Shown one piece after another: positions 1-12,409 of a stretch of DNA of 64,000 bases. The notes under the pieces were generated by a model. That model ran no database searches. It was not told the origin of the DNA and worked only from the letters and a program-made list of their open reading frames with translations. The stretch comes from Paragonimus westermani. Its lineage: Eukaryota > Platyhelminthes > Trematoda > Plagiorchiida > Troglotrematidae. Each line of letters starts with the position of its first letter. Positions within the stretch are counted from its first letter, which is position 1. Position numbers and translations under genes: made by a program. The stretch covers positions 35,920 through 99,919 of the forward strand of contig QNGE01002680.1 of NCBI GenBank assembly GCA_008508345.1. The letters are read 5' to 3'.

Positions 1-794
1 TCGTAAGATTTGTCCTCCAGTGTATAAATCCTCAGCAAACACACTTTCCAGATCGGTGTGACACGGTGCGTTGTTGAATATCAGCACAATGTTTGACATG
101 GGTTACTGATCTTCATCGGATCTAACAGGGTTCGCAGACAGCCCTTGCAATCGCTGTTGTTGTATGCTCCCCGCCTCGTCGTATAGCCTACTGTCGAGCT
201 TGGTGTCATAGCTCCAATCAAATGAAGATTACGGCCTCGGCCGTTTGTTACAGAGAAGCATGCTCTCGTCCCTTTTAATGAACGTCCCACTGACCTTGTA
301 CAGAACAAATTAAAGTTTGTCTCATTTATCCAGCAAACAGTCTTCACATTTGCATAACACTCCATCAGTCGATATGCAAACACTCGCCGTAACTCCAAAT
401 TCTCATTTGAGTTCATACCAATGGGTACTTGGCGCAGTTTCTCGACAGTTATGCACCGGCCATCCAAATATCGACTAATCGTTGTGGTCGACAACTCCTT
501 CTCACACTCAGCCTTCACGCGCAATCTCAAAAATTGCAGTGTAATCGTTGGGTACACGGAAATCCACTCCAGCAACATGTCGATCTCTGATTCTGTCAGA
601 ATCTTGCTTCTGTGTCCTTTACGAGGCTGAGCTTCATAACTGATGCAATCCACACATAAGCACTTTTGAGTGTTACTACACTTCACTGCGTTCAGGAGGG
701 CAACCGTGCGCCAGTCATCACCCCTTTCAAATTCTTCGATAATACGTCTGCGTGTTTTGGGACTGATGCAAGTGTACTTGATTCCGCCAGCCAT
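1..794 (-). pseudogene. Tc1/mariner (IS630-type) DDE transposase relic, cut by window edge
   Basis: The reading frame starts at ATG 794 and runs 237 codons on the minus strand to a stop at 81. A basic helix-turn-helix-like N-terminus (residues about 11-45) is followed by the transposase core. The block WINETNFNL (about 155-163) matches the first catalytic motif of IS630/Tc1 transposases, normally IDET-GFN, with N in place of the catalytic D. The frame then shifts: from about position 98 downward the other frame reads LIFNNAPCH, matching the second catalytic block (MDNAPCH in the family), again with N for D, and continues to the window edge with ESVFAEDL and GGQILR, which precede the third catalytic residue. 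Frameshift plus two lost acidic residues make it an inactive copy. The third motif and one terminal repeat lie outside the window. Family identity is well supported; the subfamily is not. Confidence 0.8.
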
Positions 795-1270
795 GTATGT
801 GAGAGAACTAATGAAAATGCTCTCACAAACTGGTTCACACCCACATCACAGCTCGAAGTCTACCACGACCCCAAAGCTCACGCCTATTGGTCGTGAGATT
901 CACAGACACCCCTAACCCCTTGCAACCCTTTACTTGTCAAAGAAGCCAATACGGCCCGCTGCTTAAAGACTTAGTAAGACCAGGGTCAGGTGATCTGTGC
1001 TCCACTTTGACCGCTAACCCCGTTCTCACTTAACAAATCCGTTGATATCCTTCGAATAACCCAAACCACTTCTATCAAAGTAGCCAATGTGAAGTGCTCT
1101 AATTAGGATTGGACGTCCCTTACGGTTAGTTGGGCCAATCGCGTTTTTACTGTCTTTTCCAGGATTCAAAGTCGTAGATTCTGATGCACCGAAGTGATTT
1201 GCCTTAGCACGTAATCGAAAATCTTGTGCCTAAAATGGAAACAGATATGGAAAACGGTATAGTAACGAAA
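795..1270. other. Non-coding, nothing recognised
   Basis: No open frame, RNA gene or repeat was recognised here. The right end of the transposase element probably lies in this stretch, but no terminal inverted repeat could be picked because the other end is outside the window. Confidence 0.5.
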
Positions 1271-1549
1271 TTATCTAGGACCGCCGAAACAGTCCTCTTG
1301 CACACGTTCAAGCACCAGTTTTTCATTGAATATACTAGCACCCCAATTAACTAGACAAGTTTTCAGTATTGTGGCAATTCTGTCCGTAAAGCTACGGCTC
1401 GACTTGTTTGCAACATTTAATGATAGACCCATATTCCGGAACAAATATCTGGCAATGTTTGGCACAGCGCTATAATCATCTAGGTGAATTGGTAAACAGA
1501 TTGGATTTAACACAACGTTACGAGCAACTTGTAATACTCTAGGTTTCAA
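1271..1549 (-). pseudogene. Fragment of a dispersed, unidentified protein-coding repeat
   Basis: A 92-codon open frame on the minus strand begins with KPRVLQVARNVVLNPIC and continues with YLFRNMGLSLNV and CLVNWGASIFNE. The family is not recognised. It is more than a chance frame because a second copy of its beginning lies 59 kb away: the minus strand of 60457-60512 reads KRRVLQLARNVVLFPIC, and the following residues stay similar after one frameshift. Conservation at the protein level between diverged copies suggests a transposable-element protein or a multigene family. The fragment ends at an 11-C run at 1550-1560. What protein it belongs to is unknown. Confidence 0.35.
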
Positions 1550-1551
1550 CC
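1496..1551. repeat. Dispersed repeat, copy 1 (partner 60457-60512)
   Basis: About 56 bp are nearly identical, with a handful of mismatches, to 60457-60512 in the same orientation, ending in the shared bases GTTTCAACC. In the second copy this point is exactly where the tandem-duplicated unit at 60513 begins. Confidence 0.6.
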
Positions 1552-1560
1552 CCCCCCCCC

Positions 1561-4500
1561 GGTTGGCCTTCCTCAGGAGTGTTGTCTACGGGAAGATTCG
1601 CCGAACAGAAGAATGTAACAGGAACTCCTGCTGTTAACCCCACACTCTAGAGACGCTATTCTTTACGCCTCAATATTGTCTCCTACTTCCATCCCTCAAT
1701 CAGGTCCAGCCACGATCAGCCTTATTGTGACGTCAGTACTGGTCCTTATAGCCGTTCCCAACACACGCGCGTGGTTTATCTTGGAAATAGAAATTCACAA
1801 TGTTCAACTTACCCATCGACTGTGCACGACACAGATGCAGTGCGATCTTCAAGTTATCTACAACTTGTTGAGTCAAACGGGAACCAAACAAAAGTATGTT
1901 GGTTGAAAGCAATGCTTGTATCATTGTACATCATGCACCTACATTTTGGTAATGCGTCAAAGAACGTCCATTTTGTATTTAACTAAACAAGATACTCATA
2001 AATCATGTTAGTAGAGAGTTGTTTAAAACCGGTTTTTCTCAGTTGACCAATGTTGGAAGTACCACAAATTATCATGACAAAACTAAGAACAACTTCTACG
2101 TGCGGTGTATCGAAATGAGCTGACTGAGTGTACTTCACCCATTCAGTTTCTGAATCTCACTATAACTTTTATTCATGCCTCTATTAAGTGAATCAACATT
2201 ATTAAATCAAGATTAGCCTGTGTCTGTCTCAAGGCATCCCGCAACTTCATTACAAAACCGTTGAACATAGCATTTGTTTTAATCGTAATCTTAAAGCTCA
2301 AACCAAAAATGGTGAATCGTAATTGGTGTACATCATAAGGTACACCTGCCTGATGGTTGAAAACAGTGACGGTATTGTTCGTCAGTCGGGTTGAAGATTT
2401 ATGTATTGGGATGTTAACCGAACTCGGCAAGCTCGACGAACGTGTCAGTACCTGGAAAATACAACTCATTCTTTTAAAGCCTAAGCAATTACAACTTCCG
2501 GGTCACCTTGACTTAATTAGCTCTCAGTAGTTAGGCTGAGATTCCCGCTGAGGTATGTGTACAACGTGAGTTTCTGTCCAGCAGTTCAAACCGTGGTATT
2601 CGTGTTACGTCACCGGTGGGGTTCTAATGAAGGGGTCTATGACATACATTTAGTTCAACTTAGAAGAAAATCCCATTGCATTCGACGCCAGGTAATTGAA
2701 TCTTCATTTGTTCTTTCTCATATACAACCTCCTCTGTTTGTGTCTAAATTGTGATCTGCATCGTAGTATGCAAATGACAGTATACCTTGACAATCGAAAT
2801 CGCTTGGTGTTCATCGACATGCTCAGTTCAATCTGTTTATGTGCGGAAAATTTTCATTGTCACTCGCCTCAGGCTGCATTTTGTTACATGGAGGAATCAA
2901 CCACAAGGTTCAACTAGTTCTATTTGTTGAGTTCAAGGTGGCTGACCAGCCGTCCCTTCATTACTTATGAGCAGTTGGGAATTTGGTTAATTTCAAGCTG
3001 AACATGACACACACTTGATCACGGTCTTCGCATTCAGACAGACCTTTCAGATGCGAGTTCCTCTCCTGTCCTTTCATTATCAGTCCATGCCACCATCCAA
3101 CGTGAATAGGCTCTTCACTTTTAGTGGTTTCGTGTCACCCATTGATCATTCTCAACTACACGTCGTGTGCGTAAGTGTTTGGAAGGTGAAGGAAAGCACA
3201 CTCATCTGGTAATCACATAATATAGTGTCCTGGCCACCTTTTTAACCGTCCTGCATTAACTTTGTAACAATTAAGGGGTGTCAAATACTACCATCAGAGC
3301 AATCTTCAAAGCCAGCGGCAGTTCGGACCAACTTCCCAATGGTAGGGCTCGAAGTTGAAGTTGATGGTGATTAATATAATTGTTAGTATTGCCGTGGTAA
3401 ACTTGTGGACGAAAAATCGGGATTGCAAAATGACTCTTCGTATTTTTGCCATGCTGTGTTTCTATCGGTAATCTGGGCTTTAATCTCATCCTCACTTGTT
3501 TGTCGATGAAAATATGAATCGATGTGGTAAAACAATCCAATTTTTCTGTAGGAATCTACTGACTCGTCCATTTTGAGCCACGCTAGACAAAACAAACGGT
3601 TTGCTGTAAATGCTCTCAATTTTGACTCAAATGAGCTGCCTTCAGCTAGGAGGAAGTGTTTTGCAGTCACGTGAATGCAACAAATTCACTTTGGAATTTG
3701 CGAAATGCGCCTAGACAGAATTTCGTGACCAGCTTCGTCATGAATGGAATATGATCTTCATAAGCTATCGGATAAATCTGACCTAAGCTGTGGTAGAAAC
3801 AGATAACGTTTCAGGTAGTATTCCACACTATGGAACATGCTTGCAGGGTTACTATCAAGATTTTCACTTATCGGAATCTGTCGCTTAAGTCGCTATTTCA
3901 GTTTTGTTGAATAGTATAAGTTTCGCATCCCCTAGTTTGGAGTAAATTGGGCATGTGATCGGGCGTAGGACGCATCAGTCACTACCGTGCGCTATTTAAT
4001 TTTACTCATCTGCACACACACACAGAGTGGAATTCACGCTGGAGAACGTTACCCAGTGGGATGAAGGAAGACAAGTGAGAAGAGGAGACATACGACTGAA
4101 ACACAAGCAGACGTTTCGGCGGAAGTTTTTGTCGAATGTAAGTTTACCGCAAAGATCATAATTCTGAATTATCATAACCTTACGTATTGTAATGGTATTT
4201 CGATGGTAACTTTAATTGCGAGTTTTTCCATTGTCTATAATTTTCTATATTTATATGCTTAGTTTCGGATAAAGATTGCAGGGAAGAACATAAACAAAAG
4301 GCAATTTGACGAACAGTAATATCTCATTCATGCATTTGTGCCAGGATTACTGATGGATTGGTTAATGATACGAAACTCTCCCATCAGACTGTCATTTGAC
4401 TTGTTTGTATCGAATATAGTCAGAAAAAAGAAGAGTGGTTCGTTATTGTTGGCTTAGGACTGAATAGACCGAAGTTACTCAGCCAATGACCGCTTGTAGG

Positions 4501-5860
4501 TTCCTGCCTCCATCTTGGTCGAGGAAGGGTTGTGTTTCACAGAAGACAAGTGTAAATAAACAATGAGTGATTACATGAATACAGCGGGTGGTGTGTGATC
4601 ACATTAGATAAGAAATAAGATTTCCATAGCCATCTATATTTAATGGATAGCAATTAGGAAACTTGTGTTGCAGGTTGCTTCTCATCTATGTGCCAGTTTA
4701 GTAGAATTTCAAAACTCACACTTATATATATATGTAACCAGAGTTTCTACAGAAACAAATCAACGTACACACGGTTCCGGAAAATATATGGCCAATACGA
4801 TAATTCCTTGAAGGCCAGAGAAAAGTGACAAGAAGTAATTATTGAACAACAAGGGAACAGTCAATTTTCTGACTAACCACCAATGGTGTGGACAATCTGA
4901 CAATGTTGGCTCAGCGGGATTGGATTTTTATTGGTTGATGGTAGGGTATTACTGGTTTATAAAAACCAAAGCGAATTCCGTGTGACAACAGGAAGCACAC
5001 TGCTGCAAATGAAACTGGGTCACGTTAATCGTACTATCGTCTGATACAGCAATGTTCGACACTACTCTTTGGATACTTTATGTAGCACCCCGAACTTCCG
5101 TCTTGTGATCTGAATATGGCTATATCAGTCGGATGTCCGATAATGGCATTATTCGTAGGTTTTCTGATTCCACTGCGTATATCCGTTTGGCAGCGCTCTT
5201 ATAACCATTCACTTAGCTACCCCGTCCTGTCCCAGCTACATTCGCACATTCCATACTGAGCTTGAGACCACAGTATCTCAACAAACTATTGAGGGATACG
5301 CTCCAGTTGATTGCTTCCCACCATTCACTGGTCAATGATTTGGCTGAGTTGAGCACATTGCACCCATCTTAGTCGAAGAACCTATGACTATACATGCAGA
5401 ATCCGATAAGACGACCAGCGGCATATGCACAATTAAGCCATGACACACACTTGACAGCTCAGCCCGTTGAAGTATACACCTATGTTCTCACTACTGATGT
5501 GACAAACTGGTACCTAAACCACGCGGTACGGATGACCAGAAACGTTGACACAGAATAAAAAATAAACACACTCCGTCAAAAAATTTATTCGGCAAGGTGT
5601 TAACATCTAGTTCACTCCCTTCAGTCACAAACGTAAAACACAGAATGCATACAGCATACAAACAGCAACGATAAAAAAGACGGTTAAACAGTGGACTCTG
5701 CACGAGTGAAGGGCTGTTATCGGTCCGAAGACAGAGAAGTGGTTCGGGTCAAGATTTTATGTACACACAGAGCTGGAGGGAATGTATTTATAAACAATGC
5801 CTAGGGTGCTGCAAGCAAATGAGGAGTCCGTTTGAGAAGTAACATGTAAGGAGAGTTGGT
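1561..5860. other. Non-coding, no confident gene
   Basis: Only short open frames are present. Two isolated splice-like units were seen on the plus strand: a strong acceptor at 3124 with GTAAGT at 3171 (46 bp between), and an AG after a CA run at 4024 with GTAAGT at 4128. Neither can be tied to a gene. A 22-bp word at 5619-5640 recurs exactly at 21821-21842. Confidence 0.4.
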
Positions 5861-6770
5861 GGATCCAATGTGTAAACTGTTTCCATGATGTGCCTTAGAA
5901 TGGACATGGCAGTATTTCTCCTAACTAGTTCTGTTGCCGTTGTCGAGTGCGTCATCACACACATTCAGAACTTGGGCATATGTTTAGCCATTAATTGTCG
6001 AACGTCGCGACCTGTACTCCTGATGTATACGTATTGATAACAAGTATTTTGTTATAAATGGCAATTTCAGAGGAGACCCACTGAGGAAAACCCTGGATGG
6101 CGAATGAATTCGAACTAGCAACACACACAACATGCCCAGACGCGACAACTGCTCTGAGAGTTGATCTGAGAAACCATGGCGGAGGCTCAGAAACGTCACA
6201 TTTGGATTCACTCAATCCACTGTGTCCTAGGGAGTTCACCAAATTATCAAGGAGATTGACTTCAAGAGTTCCCAGTCAATTCACGCTGGACTCCATCAAC
6301 ACCGCCGGTGAACACTGAAACCGTACTGCTGATAAGTAGTGTGGCAGATTTGTAGATTTTGGGGGTGATCTAATTGTGATAAAATGATACAGATTTCACC
6401 ACAACTGCAAGTGAACAGATAGACTGAATGATAAATAAATGATTTCGGTAAGATACGAATGTGAGCAAGCTCAGCAACACCACGCGGCAAAACTAGCAGA
6501 CACAATTTAAGCATATGATATGGGCGCGTCAAAACAGACTGCAATTTTCGACCTGTGGTATGTTCGCCTACGAATGGTAGGTTCGTAAAAATGTGTTACT
6601 TTGCAACTTTCCAAGACGTCTGATTGCGAGTAACACCTACTTTAACCTCTTTCACCAAAAATCGATACACATTTGTGAAGCACGGTTTGCACCAGAACCA
6701 GTTTGTAAGCAGTATGCGTAAGGAAAGAAAATTTTAAATGCTAATTGTTGCAGATGGTTCCGTGGTGAGC
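5860..6770. repeat. Diverged segmental duplicate, copy 1 (partner 13250-13860)
   Basis: Several blocks align in order and orientation with 13250-13860: the word TTTCCATGATG near 5880 and 13282, the block around AGCAGACACAATT (6499) against AGCAGACGCAATT (13517), and the block from CAGAACCAGTT (6692) to GCAGATGGT (6757) against 13770-13842. The two copies are well diverged and differ by a SINE inserted in copy 1. Copy 2 lies directly upstream of the signal-peptide exon at 13866; no matching exon survives in copy 1. Confidence 0.5.
6040..6345 (-). repeat. tRNA-related SINE-like element, family B, copy 1
   Basis: Read on the minus strand there is a box A-like segment at about 6150-6175 and a box B-like TAGTTCGAATTC at about 6105-6120, set inside a repeat also found at 46065-46400. 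Shared stretches include the words around the box B region (CATGCCCAGACGCGACAA here, ATGTCCAGACGCGACAA there) and the outer part ending in ACGCTGGA / ACACTGGA. The tRNA-like part is internal, not at the end. The copies are strongly diverged, so the limits are approximate. Confidence 0.55.
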
Positions 6771-9700
6771 TGAGCGTTCTAATGAGTCGTTTCATCGTTT
6801 GATCTAGAACATCTACCCTGCATTTCGTTTCTTCGTGATGCGAAACAAAAGGGTTGAGGTGTACAGAATTAAAGAGGTTTGATTACGAAACCAAGTAGGC
6901 AATTATGGTAGAAATCACAATACCGTTCAGAGAGGATGGTACCAGCGTTAGCACCAGACAGTTTGAATGCAATCATCCGTAAAAAATATGTATTCGGTAA
7001 CGTTAGACTTGGTGGCGAGTATCTCTCTGCAATGTTAACTTGTTTGTATGACAATTCGCCAGCACCAAAACGAATACCCTCTGTGCACAAAATTGTGAAT
7101 TCTCTCAAGTACTCTACAAGGACAAACAAAGGTGAATTCTCACTTTGAGAAATGGTTGTTTGTTCGGCTTAACAATCCACCATGTGGACCGAATTCAGCA
7201 TGATGAAAATGTCATCTATTTAAAAGCCAATTAGATTGTATACTTCACATGACCGCAGTGACCGTCATACATGTATATTGTTTTTTATTCAAGATCTTCC
7301 AACAAATATATTCAGTTCACTCAGTAATCAGGTAAGTGAAGCTGAACAATTGGTGAGACGTATCCTGATCGATTGTGAGTTGCACTCTGTCAAACTCTTT
7401 ATATCTCATAACATTCAAACAACTCGGTTTTGTTATGGTCCTCAAGTTGGGCGATCATACTGAGTGCACTAGGAACAACCAGTTATTTTTTGTATCCGTA
7501 TAAGGGATACTGTTGACCCGGTGTTTCACTGACTCGCTGCATACTAAGGTTGAATTTTTCTTTTTAATGTTGCCTACCTGGCTTGTGGCCAACCAGGACT
7601 GGAACCAAATTACACTACAGACGACCCTACGACTGACCGCGCCAGGCAGACAACACAGTCCAATGAACATCCAGACTTCCCTCTCTCAGATGCTGGCGTT
7701 GGCACCTCATGAGATTGTGGCACCGTTTCACGAATTACGACTGACCGGTAGCGGAGTTGAGTAAGTTCGGCTCTATTGCGTGAATATCTGGGATCACAAT
7801 GATCGTAAACCAACCTTCAGGAAGGCATCAGTTGTTCTACTGAATTAGGGTCAACATTATAATGAACAGTTTATAAGAGAGTGGATAGCCTGTTCGCTCT
7901 TACAAACTGCACCCCTCTGTGTAACTCGACAAGGCTTAAAAAATTCCGGTTGGATAAAAATAGTCATGCTTTAGAGACATACGCGAACATAACTGATCAG
8001 TGAACTTAACAGTATGGACTCAATTAAGAAAACGAAATTTTGACATAGCAGCTTGTTTGCTGGCATACACTGGTCTATCGCACACATCGTCAGGCAAATT
8101 CAGTATCACTTTTCTCAGGTTATCGACTCACTGCCCCTATAGGTCGCCTGTACTCAACTGTTGATTTTGTGTTATTTCTAAATTCAGGGTTCCCAAGGTT
8201 GTTTTTTTTGTTACTCTCTCGAATGCTGAGTGCCGGTTTGAGTGCTACTTCACGTGGTTTCGCTGAAGACTTGTTTCCAGTTAGTTCTTCCGATTGCGAT
8301 TTTTGATTCTACTCGAGTGTCCCATTGATGTTTTACTTAAGTAAAAGAAGGTCACTCAATTGTTTCGCCATTGAAGTACTGTCTGATCTATTCTGTTACT
8401 GTTGGGGGATGTTCAGTGCCTTAAAAACTGTCCAGTTAACCGTTAAGGAACATTTATTACTCTTGTAAATTTGAATTTCTCTTTTCGCGCGATTATTGCA
8501 CCATCATTTTCATTTCTCGCGCCGTTTTACAAACTGGACACTAATTTGTTGGTTTATGACCCACGACGCATTTCATCCGCCTCATTGAACACCATCCACA
8601 AAGTCGCTTAACAAGTTATAAATACGCAAGAACAGCAGTTGTAATTTGTCTTCGGACTGAGAGGGTAAAAGTTCTCTTTCTGGAGACTAATGTTCTTCCT
8701 TCATAGTCGGTTGGGGGTATCTGCTCTTCGGAGCTCCCAAAGCTCGTATTACTGCGTCCTGGGGGATCGTTACAGTTCAACTGTATCCGCCTGGTCGTTC
8801 CGCGTCATAACAGTTACCTTAACCTATTCTGCTTGAGTGGCGTAGTGAGCAGGCTTGTGCGTTTCATCCAACCGAAAAGTTAAGATGAACAAGACTTCTA
8901 CCCTACCAGGTACAAGTATGTCATAGGGGTCAAAGAGAAACAGTTATCTGAAAAGCAAATGCACTTATATGTTGAATTTCGCGCTAATGACTGCGAAAAA
9001 ATGCTTCAACAGAAAGGTACGAATCAGTGAGAATACAAAACAACTATCTCTACAGGTGTACTTTCGCTACTAACTGAATGTACACCTTCATAAGGACAGA
9101 CCTCTGACTGTCCAACGGCTGACCGAGATCACTAGCTCGTTGTTCTGTACAGTTGATGTGGCTTCGAGTATGTCTATTGTGGGCACCAACAACTAGAAAC
9201 AGGCAGCCATATATTGGTTATCGCAACATCGGAATAGACGAGACTCTAGCTGACAACTCAGTGGTTCCGGATGAAGTTCCTAAGGAAAATCCTGTCTGCT
9301 CTTGTTTTGCGGGGTGAACACTTGAGTTAGAGGCTACGGGTGAGGTTAGCCCACAGTCAGCTACTTCCGTGGCAAGAACAGCTTGGAAATAACGGAAGTT
9401 ATCGTTTTCTCGACAGTGATACGGATGGGCATTTTCTCCCCCACGGTTTTCATTTGAGTTTACTTTTACACAACTCTACATGCAACAGCTTCGTTCTCGT
9501 GTTGTCTGGTGACACCGACTCTGTATTTTGTGTTCAAGCTGGATTGGAGGTCATACCCATATCCAAAGCACAGCGATACCTGTTCAGTTAGATCCTAAAG
9601 AACAGTCGTCTGCTCACTTTCAGACTCGGTTTATCCGTTGAATCTGTTAACGTAAATCAGGGAAGGCATACGTATTCATTTTATCGTCGTACGTACCAAC

Positions 9701-10430
9701 AGACGGCGTTTTAGCCGCTATGAATAATGAGTTTTACAGAACCTTTGTCGACCTGCTGAATTAGACGGGACACTCGAGCCTCATCATACAGGCAGGTGAT
9801 CAGAATGTAAGGCCAACTTGTTGTTTATCACAAACAATCGGTTTGCGACTCCGGACCGGCCTATATAAATAGGAAACACTACCTTCGCAACATACAGTAC
9901 TGTTGGCGTGGCATCAGCTAGAATAGTCAGCGCACGTGTTTTCTTTGCCATTCGTCGTTATCCGCGTTTTCGAGGAGACGAATAGTTAAATTTGCATGAA
10001 GCTTGCGTACGACGGTTGCTGATTTACAGCTCTGGACAGATATCTGTTTGTGTTGAAGAGACAAACACACTCGAAAAGCCTGACCGTTTTTGTCTCCGCC
10101 ACTCGACTCACTTTATGCGATAAGACCAGATGCGCAAACCCACTATTCGCAAGCACGTATTTCAGAGGCTTTGACCACGATAATAATTGGTCAACCAACC
10201 ACTGTGCATACCCTGCCGCGTTTGAGTTACGTAATCTGCATGCTATTAACGTGTTTCCCATTCCGGGTATTATTCTATAAGCTCAAAAACAGTTGTGTGA
10301 ACCTGCTTGCTGATCAAGCTAAAACGAGATTCGACGAGCCTGGCGATTTCACTGTGTCTAGTAGGTGCATGTAACCCTCCAGGCTGAGTTCCTCACAATC
10401 ACTGATATCGGCAATCAGGAGCTTTATCTG
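6771..10430. other. Non-coding, no confident gene
   Basis: A segment at 7560-7770 is richer in G+C and has a donor-like GTAAGT at 7761 with a pyrimidine-rich acceptor at 7689; the 71-bp interval cannot be linked to any exon and may be repeat-derived. Nothing else was recognised. Confidence 0.4.
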
Positions 10431-10595
10431 GAAGAGCAACTTCGTACAATTAACGACTTGCTTTTATCTGCAACATTTCAAGTTATTCTGACCCTTTTTC
10501 AATCCTCTTCTCTCAGGGTGTTCCACGTCACGTTTGCGGTGGGCGGCGTTTGTATCTACAGTATGGCTCATGGTCATACTGAATGAATGAATGAG
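10430..10595 (+). mobile_element. LINE (non-LTR retrotransposon) 3' end with TGAA tail
   Basis: The stretch around GTTCCACGTCACGTTTGCGGTGGGCGG (given here only as a position: 10520-10547) is a diverged copy of the 3' untranslated part of the LINE at 37735-38150 (its matching block is 38060-38090). It ends in a short tandem run of TGAA at 10579-10594. Short tandem repeats as a 3' tail are normal for CR1-like LINEs. Only the last 150 bp or so are present. Confidence 0.6.
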
Positions 10596-11139
10596 AACCA
10601 TTGGTGTTTGTTGACCACATTCTCAGAAAGTGTGTCCCGACTGGGCTTAAGTCTCAAATATCAAACTCCGTGGATGTAGCTCGTTGAATCCTTTCGAAGC
10701 ATAGCGGCAAGTTAGCCCTGAAATGGCACAGCTACTCTAAGTACTGTTACTGAGAACTTCTGATGAGTGATGCTATACCGGTGCAGTCATCTGAAAACAT
10801 TCCCGAGGGAATTTCTTCAAAAAATTACGATTATTTACCTTAAAACATGGTGAGGAAGCCAATCCTAGTAATCAGTTAACTGAGCATTATACAAGCACAT
10901 AAACTTACTTAAACAGCAACGTTGGAAAACAGAAATCATGTTTTTTTATTTTCGGAGCACCCAATATTAACTCAAAATGTTTTAGAGATGACCAGTACTC
11001 AGTCACTAACGTTGCACTAAAGGTAGTTGTATAAACAAACGGACATCATCCCCACTCGAAACCTACAGTCAGTTATTGATCAGTAACAGGTGATTAATTT
11101 TCAGTCGAACATCACTCATACTTGGTAACAGTTTTCGGA

Positions 11140-11303
11140 TCCGTAACGACTTCTCAGCCTGCCCCTTTTTTAGAAAAGGTACTAGACTGGAGTTTCGCTA
11201 TTGTTGGAACTCGCCAGTTGTACACGATCTTGATATGGCCGAAACTAGAACTCCGGCCACGCTTTCATGAGGCAACCGTGCTGACCACTACACCACTGAC
11301 CTG
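11140..11303 (-). repeat. tRNA-derived SINE, family A, copy 1
   Basis: On the minus strand the element begins GGTCAGTGGTGTAGTGG (tRNA 5' end and box A), continues through GGCCGGAGTTCTAGTTTC (box B with one change) and then a body matching the copy at 41585-41800, including GGCGAGTTCCAA / GACGAGCTCTAA and AGTCTAGT. RNA polymerase III promoter elements are inferred from the sequence only. Confidence 0.7.
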
Positions 11304-11689
11304 GCATTATGCAAGACTGAATTGTCATATGTGAACGCTCAGTCACTTTCTCTCGTGGTGATCAGGTTGCTATAAATTCTCGATGGGTAGCACACTTACT
11401 GACTGTTAACACCAACTGATAGCCCGCGATTGGGACATCCGATACAGGTCGAAATCTCCAATTTCATCTTGTTATATTTGCTTTATGCCAGCCAATACAA
11501 CTAACCTACTACTCAGTAGTAATCAGTATATCCCCTAAAAAGAGAAGTCCTAGTCATGGAGCCATCGGGTGGAATTACACAGGTAGAGAACGTATCCCTT
11601 ACCAAGACGATTGGGAATTGTAAGCTTTACCCACAGGCGAAAGTAGTTCAGTGTTCGGATTTGATTATTATTCAGAGACTACTGAGATC
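11304..11689. other. Non-coding spacer between two SINEs
   Basis: No frame, RNA gene or repeat was recognised. The two flanking SINEs face opposite directions. Confidence 0.5.
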
Positions 11690-11875
11690 AGCGGTGCAGT
11701 ACTTAACACGGTAGCGGGGAGTTCAACTCCCTGCCGTGGCAAGAGAGTGCACTACTGGCGAATTCTAACAAGAACGAACTTCAATTCAAGTGATTCATTT
11801 CGCAAAAGACTGATTGAAAAGCCTATGAAAACACCGTTGCTGTGATCAATTTTGCGTGATGTTCAAACTAGATTT
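11690..11875 (+). repeat. tRNA-derived SINE, family A, copy 2
   Basis: The plus strand carries a weakened box A (AGCGGTGCAGTACTTAACAC), a short deletion between the boxes, box B in GGAGTTCAACTCCCTGCCG, and a body that follows the 41585-41800 copy to the shared ending TGATGTTCAA. Confidence 0.7.
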
Positions 11876-12031
11876 TCATAGGGTTGAGAATACAAACTGT
11901 GGATTGATGTAGTGCACGGTCTTTGCTGGAGGAATGGAAAAATGTGTAGTGGCAATGTATATAGTGGTATATATAATAGTGTGTACGAACTACACATAAA
12001 CGCACCATAGAAACAACACTCACCAGCTGAT

Positions 12032-12405
12032 CCTGAGGCACCCATTCAGCCACTCCTTTAAGTGGGCTTGATGATGTTTCTGGTTGGACTTGGTCCAGAG
12101 AAAAGTTTTGACGACCGATCAACCATTGGTGGTTGACTTTGTTCCTCGAGTCACAGTGTATGTTACCAGAACCGATAAGATTGGCCAGTTATCCAATGAT
12201 TCTCAATTCCTTCTACCAGCGAAGTAGACATTAAGTCAGGAACAGCGTACCACACATCTCCCTTTAAGATTTTGACCTCATCGCCTGTTATTGTGTTATC
12301 ATAATCAACACAGCAAACAGAGTCCAGCGACATGCATTTGTTCACTTTCTTATACGATGTTTTTGAGCTACCAACGATATATTTTGCTTCGTATGACATT
12401 ACCCT
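12032..12405 (-). CDS. Possible minus-strand exons or TE-derived coding remnant, unidentified
   Basis: Two adjoining open stretches read well on the minus strand. The first starts at ATG 12399 and runs 78 codons to 12163; residues about 28-45 (CCVDYDNTITGDEVKILK, then GD) resemble the beginning of an SH3 domain (YDY ... DE ... KGD), but the second half does not complete one. The second, in another frame, reads NHQWLIGRQNFSLDQVQ and EWVPQDQL and stops at a consensus donor GTGAGT at 12030. A donor-like GTAACA ends the first block. They may be two exons of a minus-strand gene or a frameshifted mobile-element protein. No family assignment is made. Confidence 0.3.
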
Positions 12406-12409
12406 ACTT

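Noticed and set aside
5491..5703. Minus-strand frame that looks like a signal peptide
   Set aside because: It starts with GTG and has no in-frame ATG before the upstream stop, and no good donor follows.
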